Shown one piece after another: positions 22,082 through 29,493 of a stretch of 35,512 bases of DNA (position 1 is its first letter; each line of letters opens with the position of its first letter). The stretch spans positions 1 through 35,512 of the forward strand of contig NZ_JYJF01000077.1 in the NCBI RefSeq assembly GCF_000955975.1. Direction: 5' to 3'. The stretch comes from Saccharothrix sp. ST-888 (GTDB lineage: Bacteria > Actinomycetota > Actinomycetes > Streptomycetales > Streptomycetaceae). The translations under genes and the position numbers were made by a program. The notes below the pieces were generated by a model, which was given only the letters and a program-made list of their open reading frames with translations, did no database searches and was not told the DNA's origin.

Positions 22082-22153
22082 CGGGCTATGGGCGGTTGGG
22101 CTTTGGGTATCGGGCTTTGGCCACCCGCAGTCGGAACAGGCCCGGCTGCCGTC

Positions 22154-22942
22154 TCAGAACTCGGAGTTGGCGAACCAGTGCGCCAGCAGCTCCTGGTCGC
22201 CGAGCAGTTCGAAGCGGTCCGCCGTGCGGTCCAGGCGGCCGTAGACGAGCAGCAGCAGATCCGCGGCGGCCCCGCGGACCGTGGCATCGGCGGGGAGCTC
22301 CTTCGCCTCCGGGCCGTTCGCCTCCGGGCCGAAGCCGTCGGGCCGCAGGCGGACCAGCCAGTCGCCGTCCCCGTCGGTGCAGCTGAAGCGGACGGTCCGG
22401 TCGGTGCCCCGCAGGAGTGCGGTCTTGGGGGCGAAGGGCGCGGCGTAGGGCAGGTTGACCAGGAACTCGTCCACGCCGTCCACCGCGAGTGCGCGGTCGA
22501 TCACCGGGTCGGCACCCAGCGCGAGTTCGGCGTCGACCCGGTGCACCAGGGTCTCGAACAGCATCCGGCGGATCCAGAACCCGGCGTGCTGGTCGGCACC
22601 CCACGCCCACATCGGCGCGTCGGAGTCGGTGGTCGCGAACACCTCGGCGGCCTCGGCCGCGCTCGCGGCCAACCAGTCGACGTAGCCGTCCTGGTGCTCC
22701 GGCAGGCGCAGGTCCACGTCACGGCTGAGCGGCCGCTCCTGGATCCGCTGCCGCAGCAGCACGGCGAACCAGCGCTGAACGCTGCCGGCGTGCTTGACCA
22801 GGTCGGCGAGCGTCCAGCCGGGGCAGGACGGCACCGGGGCCGCCAGGTCGGCGCCCTTGGCCGCGCTCACGAACCGGGCGCTCTCCGCCGCGACGGCCGC
22901 GCGGTGGTCGATCCTGGCCGGTCCGTGGTCCGATGTGCTCAT
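22154..22942 (-). CDS. Maleylpyruvate isomerase family mycothiol-dependent protein
   Basis: This 262-residue protein has the DinB/MDMPI fold: an N-terminal helical bundle with SCPGWTLADLVKHAGSVQRWFA and WAWGADQHAGFWIRRMLFETLVHRVDAEL, the second containing the His-rich metal/thiol-binding positions of this family. It ends with the smaller C-terminal domain including ATVRGAAADLLLLVYGRLD. Members use mycothiol, the actinobacterial thiol, in isomerisation or detoxification, and most are of unknown substrate. The ATG at 22942, after a purine-rich GGAAGG, is chosen because the conserved bundle begins 20 residues in. Long upstream extensions in the same frame are low-complexity. It converges on the biosynthetic operon and is probably independent of it. 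Confidence 0.87.
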   Translation of the reverse strand: MSTSDHGPARIDHRAAVAAESARFVSAAKGADLAAPVPSCPGWTLADLVKHAGSVQRWFAVLLRQRIQERPLSRDVDLRLPEHQDGYVDWLAASAAEAAEVFATTDSDAPMWAWGADQHAGFWIRRMLFETLVHRVDAELALGADPVIDRALAVDGVDEFLVNLPYAAPFAPKTALLRGTDRTVRFSCTDGDGDWLVRLRPDGFGPEANGPEAKELPADATVRGAAADLLLLVYGRLDRTADRFELLGDQELLAHWFANSEF

Positions 22943-23021
22943 TCTCGTGCCTTCCTCAGTGCGACGGTCCCCGGCGGGCTGCCCGACCGGAGACCGACAT
23001 CTTCTCGCAGCCGGGTCGTCG

Positions 23022-23040
23022 GCCGGGTCGGCGACCCGGC
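23022..23040. repeat. 19-bp palindrome upstream of the MDMPI-family gene
   Basis: GCCGGGTCG and CGACCCGGC flank a single G, forming a near-perfect dyad about 80 bp upstream of the start at 22942. The region 22943-23195 holds no gene. The dyad could be an operator, or simply a GC-rich hairpin. Confidence 0.4.
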
Positions 23041-23195
23041 GCAGCAGCGGCACTCCTCCGGCCGGGGCGAGCGGCCGTCGTCGTCCGAGGACGCGCAGCG
23101 TCCAGGCCGATCCGAAACCCGGGCCCAGAGCCTCGGAGCCATGACTCTGTTGCCGAATTTGGGTCGTGGGTTGGCTGACTGCGGCATGATCGCTT

Positions 23196-23443
23196 GTGTG
23201 GCTGTCTCGTGGGCAGGCGGTCGCGGGGGTGGTGCGGGTGTCGATGCGGGCGGCGGGGCTGCCGGAGGTCCCGGAACAGACGGCGCTGGTCGCAGGGGCG
23301 GCGTTCCCGAAGAGGGTGCCGGCGATGCGGGTGCGGGAGAAGCTGGCGGAGGTGTTCTCGGACGAGCCGTTCGTGGCCGCGTTCGGGGTGCGCGGGGCGC
23401 CGGGCCTGTCGCCGGGGATGCTGGCGCTGGTCACGGTGCTGCA
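23196..23443 (+). pseudogene. IS1182-family transposase, N-terminal fragment
   Basis: The frame starting with GTG at 23196 gives the usual N-terminus of streptomycete IS1182-type transposases: AGLPEVPEQTALVAGAAFPK, VPAMRVREKLAEVFSDEPF, AAFGVRGAPGLSPGMLALV and TVL. Homology stops within the codon after TVL, at 23443, where a Gln codon (CAG) followed by FAENLTDRQ would be expected. The sequence then changes abruptly to TTGTCGCTGC. The missing continuation, starting exactly with GTTCGCCGAGAACCTGACC, is found at 35230 in the same orientation. This suggests one copy split by an 11.8-kb insertion and not two independent truncations. Confidence 0.8.
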
Positions 23444-23496
23444 TTGTCGCTGCTTTCTTGGCGTGTCTCACATTCCTCAACTCCCGTTGATCAGGC

Positions 23497-23899
23497 GTGG
23501 TGTTAGCAGTTGATGGCGGACGTGTCGCGGACCTACCGTCCCGAGGCGTGTTGGTGCACTTCTTCTCTGCCGAGGGCCGGCAGTCCTGGGGGCTCGATGG
23601 CGAACCCTTGATCCCCGAGCGGATGCCGGTGCTGTTCGACGACGACTTCCTGTTCGAGGACGAGGGCGGCCCGCGGGCGACGCGGGCGGTGAACGCCTGG
23701 CTTCGTACGCTGCCGACGAGTGGGGCTCCGTCGCCGAATTCGTGGCGGGCGTACGCGCTGGCGGCCCGGGACTGGCTGACGCATCTGCGCCGACACCGTC
23801 TCGAAGTGTTCGGCACGCGACGGGAACTGGTGGCCGCGCTCGGTACGTACGCGGACCGTCGGCTGTCGGGGCCGTTGGACGAGCGGCTGGAGTCCTCGT
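23497..23899 (+). pseudogene. Tyrosine recombinase/integrase, N-terminal fragment
   Basis: The frame from GTG 23497 contains PVLFDDDFLFEDEGGPRATR, AVNAWLRTLPTSGAPSPNSW and RAYALAARDWLTHLRRHRLEVFG. This matches the core-binding (SAM-like) N-terminal domain of streptomycete tyrosine-type integrases. Homology ends near ADRRLSGPLDERLE, before the catalytic domain with its Arg/His/Arg/Tyr residues, so the protein cannot recombine DNA. The frame continues meaninglessly to a stop at 23940. It begins 53 bp inside the left junction of the putative inserted block, the position expected for an element's own recombinase, but the fragment is too short to prove this. Confidence 0.68.
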
Positions 23900-24014
23900 C
23901 GCCAAGGACGACGAGGTCCAGCGGCTTCGACGCGAGCTGAGCACGTTCGCTTCGGTCCCGGATCAACGGCAGGGCGCCGACGCCAAGGACGTCGTCACCC
24001 TGCCCCGCCGCTGA
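23892..24014 (+). pseudogene. Short C-terminal remnant with coiled-coil character
   Basis: Directly after the integrase homology ends, another frame reads VLVAKDDEVQRLRRELSTFA and then a short tail to a stop at 24012-24014. The KDDEVQRLRREL heptad pattern resembles the C-termini of small coiled-coil proteins encoded beside streptomycete tyrosine recombinases. It has no start of its own and probably joined the integrase fragment by deletion. The family assignment is tentative. Confidence 0.35.
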
Positions 24015-24067
24015 CATGCCGCCTGATCAGCAGGGCCGATACCCACAGACAGGAACCGCGGTTGGCC

Positions 24068-24181
24068 ATGGGAATGATCATGCCCCCTGAGGCCGGTTGG
24101 GAGGAGCCCGCCGTGTCCTTCAGGTCGTCGTATCCGTTGATGGAACGACACGCGCACTGGTCGGAGGTGGCCCCTTACTGA
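24068..24181 (+). other. Possible 37-residue small ORF
   Basis: ATG at 24068 opens a 37-codon frame (MGMIMPPEAGWEEP at the start) ending at 24181, overlapping the 3' end of the convergent oxidoreductase gene by 7 bp. The residues are not low-complexity, but there is no recognised family and no clear ribosome binding site. It may be the tail of a deleted gene. Confidence 0.2.
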
Positions 24182-25185
24182 GCGACTGTGAGCACGATCT
24201 TGCCCTGGATGTGCCCTCGGGCGGCACGCTCGTGTGCTGCCCGGGCCTCTGCGAGCGGGAACGTACTGTCGATCGCGACGCGTACCGTGCCTGCCTCGAT
24301 CAGGCGCCCCAGCTCTGCAAGCTGCGCACCGCTCGAGCGTACCTGGGCGGTCGAGATCGTAACGCCCAGCTTCGCGGTCTCCTCCTCGTCGAACTCACCG
24401 GGGAAAACGGGGAAGTGAGAGCCGCCGCGCTTGAGCGTGTACAGAAGGCGCCGACTGTCGGGGCCACCCACGGTGTCGAGGACGACGTCGAGGTCGTTCA
24501 CGAGGTCCTCCGGCCGGTTCTTGGTGTAGTCGATGAACTGGTCGGCACCGAGCTCGTTCAGGAACGACTCATGCGCGCCCGATGCCACGGCAACGACTCG
24601 TGCGCCCTTCCACTTGGCCAGCTGCAGCGCGAAGTGCCCCACGCCCCCCGCTGCGCCGTTGACGAGCACGGTCGAGTCGGCGTCGAGTGCTGTCGGGCGA
24701 TGCAGCTCCTCCTGGAAGGGCGAGGGGATGCCGTGCCCGAGATCTATCAGGAACTGCCAGGCGGTGAGCCCGGCCATGGGCGTCCCCGCGGCGCGCACGT
24801 GATCGACGCCGGCCGGCTTGTGCGCGAGGTCCGACGCGCGCGCCGCCACGTACTCGGCGTATGCGCGGCCGTCGAAACCGGGGAAGCGCAATAGCCCGAA
24901 GACCTCATCTCCCACGGCGAAGCCGTCTACATCCTCGGCAACGGCCTTCACGACGCCCGACACGTCTGTCCCCGGCGTCACCGGGAGGCTGACCGTCGAG
25001 TCCGATCCCGGCACTCTGTCCAGCCCGCCGCGCAGGTACCAGTCCGGAGGGTTGACGCCGACCGCGTGCACGCGAACGAGAACCTCGCCCGGCCCCGGCT
25101 GAGGGACCGGCACCTCGTCGTAACGCAGTACCTCGGGGCCTCCGTACTCGTGGAGCCGGACTGCTCTCATCGTGTCTGTCGACAT
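24175..25185 (-). CDS. NADP-dependent MDR oxidoreductase (quinone oxidoreductase type)
   Basis: This 336-residue zinc-free medium-chain dehydrogenase/reductase starts MSTDTMRAVRLHEYGGPEVL. It has the GroES-like domain (GEVLVRVHAVGVNPPDWY) and the nucleotide-binding motif VLVNGAAGGVGHFALQLAKW. Segments such as GADQFIDYTKNRPEDLV and DVVLDTVGGPDSRRLL are typical of QorA/zeta-crystallin-like enzymes, which use NADPH to reduce quinones or enones. ATG at 25185 follows AGGAGAG and is preferred over the longer frame, which reads into the operator region. It diverges from a TetR regulator with palindromic operators in between, so it is probably induced by an electrophile sensed by that regulator. It has no zinc-ligand Cys cluster. 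Confidence 0.92.
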   Translation of the reverse strand: MSTDTMRAVRLHEYGGPEVLRYDEVPVPQPGPGEVLVRVHAVGVNPPDWYLRGGLDRVPGSDSTVSLPVTPGTDVSGVVKAVAEDVDGFAVGDEVFGLLRFPGFDGRAYAEYVAARASDLAHKPAGVDHVRAAGTPMAGLTAWQFLIDLGHGIPSPFQEELHRPTALDADSTVLVNGAAGGVGHFALQLAKWKGARVVAVASGAHESFLNELGADQFIDYTKNRPEDLVNDLDVVLDTVGGPDSRRLLYTLKRGGSHFPVFPGEFDEEETAKLGVTISTAQVRSSGAQLAELGRLIEAGTVRVAIDSTFPLAEARAAHERAARGHIQGKIVLTVAQ

Positions 25186-25219
25186 GTTCTCTCCTGCCGT
25201 GACGCGCGATACCCTTAGC

Positions 25220-25253
25220 GGACCACTGATCCACATAAATGGATCAGTGGTCC
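25220..25253. promoter_or_regulatory. Perfect 14-bp inverted repeat, TetR operator
   Basis: GGACCACTGATCCA (25220-25233) and TGGATCAGTGGTCC (25240-25253) are perfect reverse complements around CATAAA. The site lies between the divergent oxidoreductase and TetR genes, in an AT-rich pocket where both promoters should be. Repression of both genes by the TetR protein is the natural reading. Confidence 0.8.
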
Positions 25254-25261
25254 AGATGATA

Positions 25262-25276
25262 TGGATCACTGATCCA
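25262..25276. promoter_or_regulatory. Second TetR half-site pair
   Basis: TGGATCA (25262-25268) and TGATCCA (25270-25276) form a 7-bp dyad with one central base. They share the TGATCCA/TGGATCA core of the larger operator 8 bp upstream. The site is only 18 bp from the TetR start and probably mediates autoregulation. Confidence 0.7.
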
Positions 25277-25294
25277 GATAGTCAAGAGGGACAG

Positions 25295-25885
25295 ATGCGA
25301 GCCGACGCCAAGAAGAACCGCGAGCAGGTGCTCGCAGCAGCGGGCATAGCCATCAGCGAGCAAGGTGTCGACGTGTCCCTCCGGGATGTTTCGCGCAGGG
25401 CCGGTGTCGGGCTCGCCACGCTCCTGCGGCACTATCCGACGCGAGAAGCGCTGCTCGAAGCCTTGCTCCACACGAGCTTTGCCGAGTTGACGGCCAAAGC
25501 GGGTGAGCTCGAGACCTCGAGTTCACCCGAAGAGGCACTCGTTTCGTGGCTGCGTGACTGCACTGCGTGGACAACGCAATATCAAGGCGTGACCGAGCTG
25601 ATGGCAGCCGCCATCGAAGACGTCGAGTCCGCACTTCACGCCTCGTGCGTCGCCCTGCGCGCCGCCGGTGCGCGGCTCCTCACCCGCGCCCAGGCCGCGG
25701 GCGCGGCGCGGGCCGACATTGACGGCACGGATCTGTTCGCACTGGTGGCGGCGCTCGCCTGGGTCGGTGACCAACCCTCGCTCGAGTCACGCGCAGACCA
25801 CTTGTTCGACGTCGTTGTCAGCGCCATCCTGACCTGCGCGCCGGTCTTGGGGGACCGGCGGCCGACTGAGGAAGTTTCATCGTGA
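25295..25885 (+). CDS. TetR-family transcriptional regulator
   Basis: This 196-residue protein begins MRADAKKNREQVLAAAGIAI and has a TetR helix-turn-helix at about residues 28-50: VSLRDVSRRAGVGLATLLRHYPTREALLEALL. The rest is the helical ligand-binding and dimerisation domain, with LHASCVALRAAGARLLTRAQ and ALVAALAWVGDQPSLESRAD. The start at 25295 follows AGAGGGAC and leaves the operators untranslated; an earlier in-frame start would read through them. It should repress the divergent oxidoreductase and itself through the GATCCA palindromes. The ligand is unknown. Confidence 0.92.
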   Translation: MRADAKKNREQVLAAAGIAISEQGVDVSLRDVSRRAGVGLATLLRHYPTREALLEALLHTSFAELTAKAGELETSSSPEEALVSWLRDCTAWTTQYQGVTELMAAAIEDVESALHASCVALRAAGARLLTRAQAAGAARADIDGTDLFALVAALAWVGDQPSLESRADHLFDVVVSAILTCAPVLGDRRPTEEVSS

Positions 25886-26063
25886 TTCGTGCAGGTCAAC
25901 GGCCAACGCCGTGGCGTTTACCGATGCGAGCGGGGCGCAGGCCCCCTCTCCGTGATCGTGATCTCGGTGTGAAGGGTGTAGCTGTGGGCGGTGGCGCAGT
26001 GTTTGCCGACGTACGGGGCGTACTTGCTGTGACTCCTGCCTGCGTTCCGCGCAGTTCAGGGGT

Positions 26064-26350
26064 TCGGCGGGACGGCTGCTGTCCGGTGCGCCGGTCGGGA
26101 CCCTGGCGTCGGGACACGGTGCGGGAGGCGCGGCGCAGCTGCCCCAGTGCCCGGTCGTAGTGCCCGGGGTTCGCGACGGTGCGGATCTCGCCTGTGCTGT
26201 AGGCCATCACCGCGAGGGTCTTCACACAGAGGTCGATACCCCGGCCAGCCGGTCACGGTGCTCGACCACAATCACGGTGGCGTTCGGGTCGGACAGCAGG
26301 CGGTGCAGCTCGCGGCGCCGCCCGTTCAGCCCCGAGCCGACCTCTCCCAC
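26064..26350 (-). pseudogene. IS607-type remnant: TnpA tail joined to TnpB fragment
   Basis: On the minus strand 26350-26241 reads VGEVGSGLNGRRRELHRLLS and then DPNATVIVVEHRDRLAG, the interior of an IS607-family serine recombinase (TnpA). From 26240, in a different frame, GIDLCVKTLAVMAYSTGEI, RTVANPGHYDRALGQL and SRTVSRRQGPDRRTG follow, matching the RuvC-like start of a TnpB (OMEGA) protein, where DLGVKTLAV is usual. The catalytic Asp in GIDL is present, but the rest of the nuclease and its zinc finger are gone after about 26064. A deletion has therefore joined the middle of tnpA to the middle of tnpB. It has no function as it stands. The flanking 25886-26063 and 26351-26488 contain no supportable gene. 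Confidence 0.75.
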
Positions 26351-26488
26351 CGTGCGGCGAGCTGGGTGAAGATCGGCTCCAGCTCACGGCGCGGAACCGT
26401 CTCACCGCTGCTTCGCTGCACGCCGACGTGGGGCGTGCGCCGCGTCCTTGTGGTCACGGCGGGTTCAACGCCGCCTGTGCCGTCCGGG

Positions 26489-26719
26489 TTACCCGCGAGC
26501 GCGGATTTCGCGGAGTGCGGTCCGGGCCTGGGCGGCGGTGAGGAGCAGGTGGAATTCGTGGAAGGCGGTGTCCGTGATTGCGTCGGGGGTGGGCTGTCGG
26601 CCCTCGGGTGCGCGGTGGGCGGCGAGCCGGGCGGCGCCGCGGGCGACGATCTTCTCGCGTGTCGCGTCGTTGCGGGTGTCGTCGGTGAGTGCGGCCAGGA
26701 CCTGCCGCCACAGCGTCAC
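26489..26719 (-). CDS. Small hypothetical protein
   Basis: This 76-residue protein (start MTLWRQVLAALTDD) is predicted to be helical and soluble, with acidic and basic residues mixed and a final TAAQARTALREIRARG helix. GTG at 26719 follows CAGGAG with 7 nt spacing, which supports real translation. It lies 58 bp after the NAD(P)-binding protein on the same strand and may be co-transcribed. I do not recognise a family. Confidence 0.5.
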   Translation of the reverse strand: MTLWRQVLAALTDDTRNDATREKIVARGAARLAAHRAPEGRQPTPDAITDTAFHEFHLLLTAAQARTALREIRARG

Positions 26720-26777
26720 CGCCCGCTCCTGTCCCGGGATGCGGGCCGGCCCGGGGGGCGGTGTGCTGGGTCCGGGG

Positions 26778-27374
26778 TCAGCGGGTGATCGAGATCGCGA
26801 AGGGGACGAATCCGCTGGAGCGGATCACGTGGGGTACGAACAGGATCGCGGCCTCCGTTGCGCGGGCGGTCCGGATCCCGCCGAGGTCGGTGATCCATTC
26901 GTTGTGCCAGCCGAGGTCGGTGAGGAGTTCGCGGACGGTCTGCTTGGCCCAGGGGTCCTCGCCGGAGAGGAACACGGTGGGCGTCTGGGTGAGCGTGGCC
27001 GGGGCGGTCATCACCGGGAAGAGCATGGTGTTGAGGGTCTTGACGACGTGTGTTTCGGGGAGTGCTTCCTGGAGTTGCTCGGCGAGGCTCGAGCCGGGGT
27101 AGAGCAGGTCGGCGGGCAGGCCGTCCGGTCCGTCGGTGGTGGCGTTGGAGACGTCGACGAGGAGGGTGCCGCGCAGTTCGTCGCGCAGGGCGGCGAGCCG
27201 TTCCAGGGAGCCGGCGCCCGGGGTGGCGTTGATGACGATCCGGGCGCGTTGGGCGGCGTCGGCGGCGGCGCCCGGTGTGCGGTCCGCGACGGTCACCTCG
27301 TGCCCTGCGCGGGTGAGGGCGGCGGCCAGGTTGCCGCCGACGCGGCCGTTTCCGAGTACTGCGATCGTGGTCAT
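26778..27374 (-). CDS. NAD(P)-binding oxidoreductase, F420-dependent NADP reductase-like
   Basis: This 198-residue protein starts MTTIAVLGNGRVGGNLAAAL, a Rossmann GxGxxG-type motif (G8-N-G-R-V-G13), and continues with DRTPGAAADAAQRARIVINATP and VDVSNATTDGPDG. That is the layout of the NADP_oxidored/F420_oxidored family, which transfers hydride between NADP and F420 or acts on small substrates. The late segment VFLSGEDPWAKQTVRELLTDLGW also fits this family. It lies 45 bp downstream of an IMPase-like gene and upstream of a small hypothetical gene, all on the minus strand. Whether F420 is used cannot be told from the sequence. Confidence 0.85.
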   Translation of the reverse strand: MTTIAVLGNGRVGGNLAAALTRAGHEVTVADRTPGAAADAAQRARIVINATPGAGSLERLAALRDELRGTLLVDVSNATTDGPDGLPADLLYPGSSLAEQLQEALPETHVVKTLNTMLFPVMTAPATLTQTPTVFLSGEDPWAKQTVRELLTDLGWHNEWITDLGGIRTARATEAAILFVPHVIRSSGFVPFAISITR

Positions 27375-27419
27375 GAGGGTGTGGTCCCTTGTCGTGTGTG
27401 CGGGTGGGGTGGTGTTCGG

Positions 27420-28238
27420 TCAGCGTGAGAGGGTGGCAACGGCCTGGGCGTGGACGCCGGGCGCGGCGGCCAGGAAGCCGGCGCTCTGCGGGGTCCAGGG
27501 GCGGCCCTCGGCGTCGGAGATCCGTCCGCCGGCCTCGGTGACGAGGAGCGCGCCGGGCAGCAGGTCCGCGCGGGCGCCGGCGAACTGCCAGAAGGCGTCG
27601 AGCCGGCCGGCGGCCACGTTCAGCAGGTGCAGGGTCGCGGGCACGGCGACGCGGACGACGAGTGCGTCGAAGAGCATCGCGGTGATCGAGGAGCCGACGC
27701 GCCGGACGACGTTCTCGTCCTCGTCGGGCCGGGCCTGGCTGGTGGCCACGACGCTCAGTCCGAGGTCCGCGGTCCGGGAGACGTGCAGGGGCCGGCCGTC
27801 GAGGTGGGCGCCCGCGCCGGTGAGCGCGGTGTAGGTCTGGTCGGTCAGCGGCAGGTGGACCGCGGTGAGCACCGGCTGGTTGTCGCGCACGAGGGTGGCG
27901 GTCACCGCCCATTCGGGCAGGGCGTGCAGGTGGTTGACGTTGCCCTCGGCCGGATCCACGACCCACCACTCGCCGGACGGCAGCGCCCCGCCGTCCAGCT
28001 CGTCCTCCACCCAGCCGGCGTCCGGGCGCAGGCTCGTGAGGCGGGGGCGCAGGATGCCGAGGGCCGTGTCGTCGTTGGCGGCGAGCGCGCTCATCAGCTC
28101 TTCGCGGGTCTGGTAGGGGACCACCTCGCCGAACCGCTCGCGCAGTGCCGAACCGGCCTCACGCACGGCGGCCGCGGTCTGGTCGAGCAGGTCGGCGTCG
28201 GAGACGGTGACGTCAGTGGTCTGAAGCGTTTCGGACAT
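27420..28238 (-). CDS. Inositol monophosphatase family protein, altered motif
   Basis: This 272-residue protein follows the inositol monophosphatase fold: GWVEDE (about 75-80) for the first metal-binding acidic pair, WWVVDPAEGNVNHLHALPEW (91-110) for the signature block, and RADLLPGALLVTEAGGRISD near the C-terminus. In active IMPases the signature reads DPIDGTTNF; here it is DPAEGNVNH, so the second Asp is Glu and the Thr is Asn. Weak or different phosphatase activity, or a non-catalytic role, is possible. It is divergent from a LysR regulator, with 113 bp between the two, and heads a small minus-strand operon with the NAD(P)-binding protein. Control by that LysR protein is likely. Confidence 0.85.
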   Translation of the reverse strand: MSETLQTTDVTVSDADLLDQTAAAVREAGSALRERFGEVVPYQTREELMSALAANDDTALGILRPRLTSLRPDAGWVEDELDGGALPSGEWWVVDPAEGNVNHLHALPEWAVTATLVRDNQPVLTAVHLPLTDQTYTALTGAGAHLDGRPLHVSRTADLGLSVVATSQARPDEDENVVRRVGSSITAMLFDALVVRVAVPATLHLLNVAAGRLDAFWQFAGARADLLPGALLVTEAGGRISDAEGRPWTPQSAGFLAAAPGVHAQAVATLSR

Positions 28239-28351
28239 GGTGGTACTCCCGTCTGAGCAAGGGGTGAGGAAGAAGATTTCGGGCCGGGCCGTGCGTTCCG
28301 TCCTGCGCCGTGGTGACGACGCTATACACCCCCTCCATTAACATCAAATGC

Positions 28352-29284
28352 ATGTCAAACACGGCTGGGATTACTCCCATGCAATTGGATTTGAATCTGC
28401 TCACCGCGCTCGACGCGCTGCTGGAGGAAGGCAGCGTGGCCGGGGCGGCCGCACGCCTGCACGTCACCGCCCCCGCGATGAGCCGGAGTCTGGGCCGGAT
28501 CCGGCGCACGACCGGGGACCAGATCCTGGTGCGCACCGGCCGCACCATGACCCCGACGCCCTATGCGATCGCCGTCCGGGAACAGGTGCACGAGCTGCTG
28601 CACCAGGTCCGGGGCGTGCTGGCACCGAGCCGTGAACTCGATCCGGCAACGCTGGAGCGCACCTTCACACTCCGCTGGCACGATTCCCTGGTCGCCCTCA
28701 GCGGCCCCGCGCTGCTCGCGGCCGTACGCGGACAGGCGCCGGGCGTGCGACTGCGCTTCGTCGCGGAATCGAGCACCGACACCCCCGAACTGCGACGCGG
28801 CGAGGTCGATCTGGAGGCGAACGCCAACCGCCCGAGCGCACCCGACATCCGCGCCGAGCACGTGGGCGAGACCCGCCTCGTCGCCGTCGTGAGGCAGGGA
28901 CACCCCCTCACCCGCGCCCAAACCGTCACGGCACAGCAGTACGCCGCCGCCGAACACGTCACCGTCTCGCGACGCGGAAACCTCAGCAACGCCCTCGACG
29001 ACGCCCTCACTCGGCTCGGCCTCACCCGCCGCGTGGTGGCGGCCGCCCCCACGGAAGCAGCCGCGCTGGAGTTCGCGCGCGGCACCGACCTCCTGATCAG
29101 CGTCCCCGAAATCACCACGCGCACCGCGGCCGCCGACCTCGGCCTGGCCGTACTTCCCCTGCCGCTCGAACTCCCCTCGGCACCGGTGTACCTGTCATGG
29201 CACCAGCGCTACGACACCGACCACGCCCACACCTGGCTGCGCGCACTGGCGCGAACCGCACTGGCCACATGCGGAGCGTCGTAG
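28352..29284 (+). CDS. LysR-family transcriptional regulator
   Basis: This 310-residue protein has the LysR winged HTH at the N-terminus: MQLDLNLLTALDALLEEGSV, AGAAARLHVTAPAMSRSLGR and IRRTTGDQILVRTGRTM. A periplasmic-binding-protein-like effector domain follows (FTLRWHDSLVALSGPALLAA, VRLRFVAESSTDT, LRRGEVDLEANAN). ATG at 28352 and ATG at 28379 are both possible starts, and neither has a strong Shine-Dalgarno. The shorter form starts with MQLDLNLL, the commonest LysR beginning. It diverges from the IMPase-like gene and probably controls it. Confidence 0.92.
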   Translation: MSNTAGITPMQLDLNLLTALDALLEEGSVAGAAARLHVTAPAMSRSLGRIRRTTGDQILVRTGRTMTPTPYAIAVREQVHELLHQVRGVLAPSRELDPATLERTFTLRWHDSLVALSGPALLAAVRGQAPGVRLRFVAESSTDTPELRRGEVDLEANANRPSAPDIRAEHVGETRLVAVVRQGHPLTRAQTVTAQQYAAAEHVTVSRRGNLSNALDDALTRLGLTRRVVAAAPTEAAALEFARGTDLLISVPEITTRTAAADLGLAVLPLPLELPSAPVYLSWHQRYDTDHAHTWLRALARTALATCGAS

Positions 29285-29493
29285 CCGACGCCGCACGGCC
29301 GCCTCACCGGGACACGTCCACACTCCAGGGTCACCTCATAGCACGGCCGGGTCGCTCCCTGATCGCGCAGCTCGCCACCCGCTGGGGCAGCGCTGCGGCC
29401 TCTCCGGCAAGACCATCTGGGCGGGGCCGGCCCTCCCGTTCTGAGCGCGCGGCACCCAGTTCTTGGCCGGCCCCCGACCCGCTCGGGTTCGAG

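Noticed and set aside
25896..26063. Continuation of the TnpB frame after PSRR
   Set aside because: Homology to TnpB is lost at about 26064, and the remaining residues are Thr/Pro/Arg-rich. Another minus-strand frame reads KYAPYVGKHCATAHSYTLHT, which looks less random, but I could not assign it.
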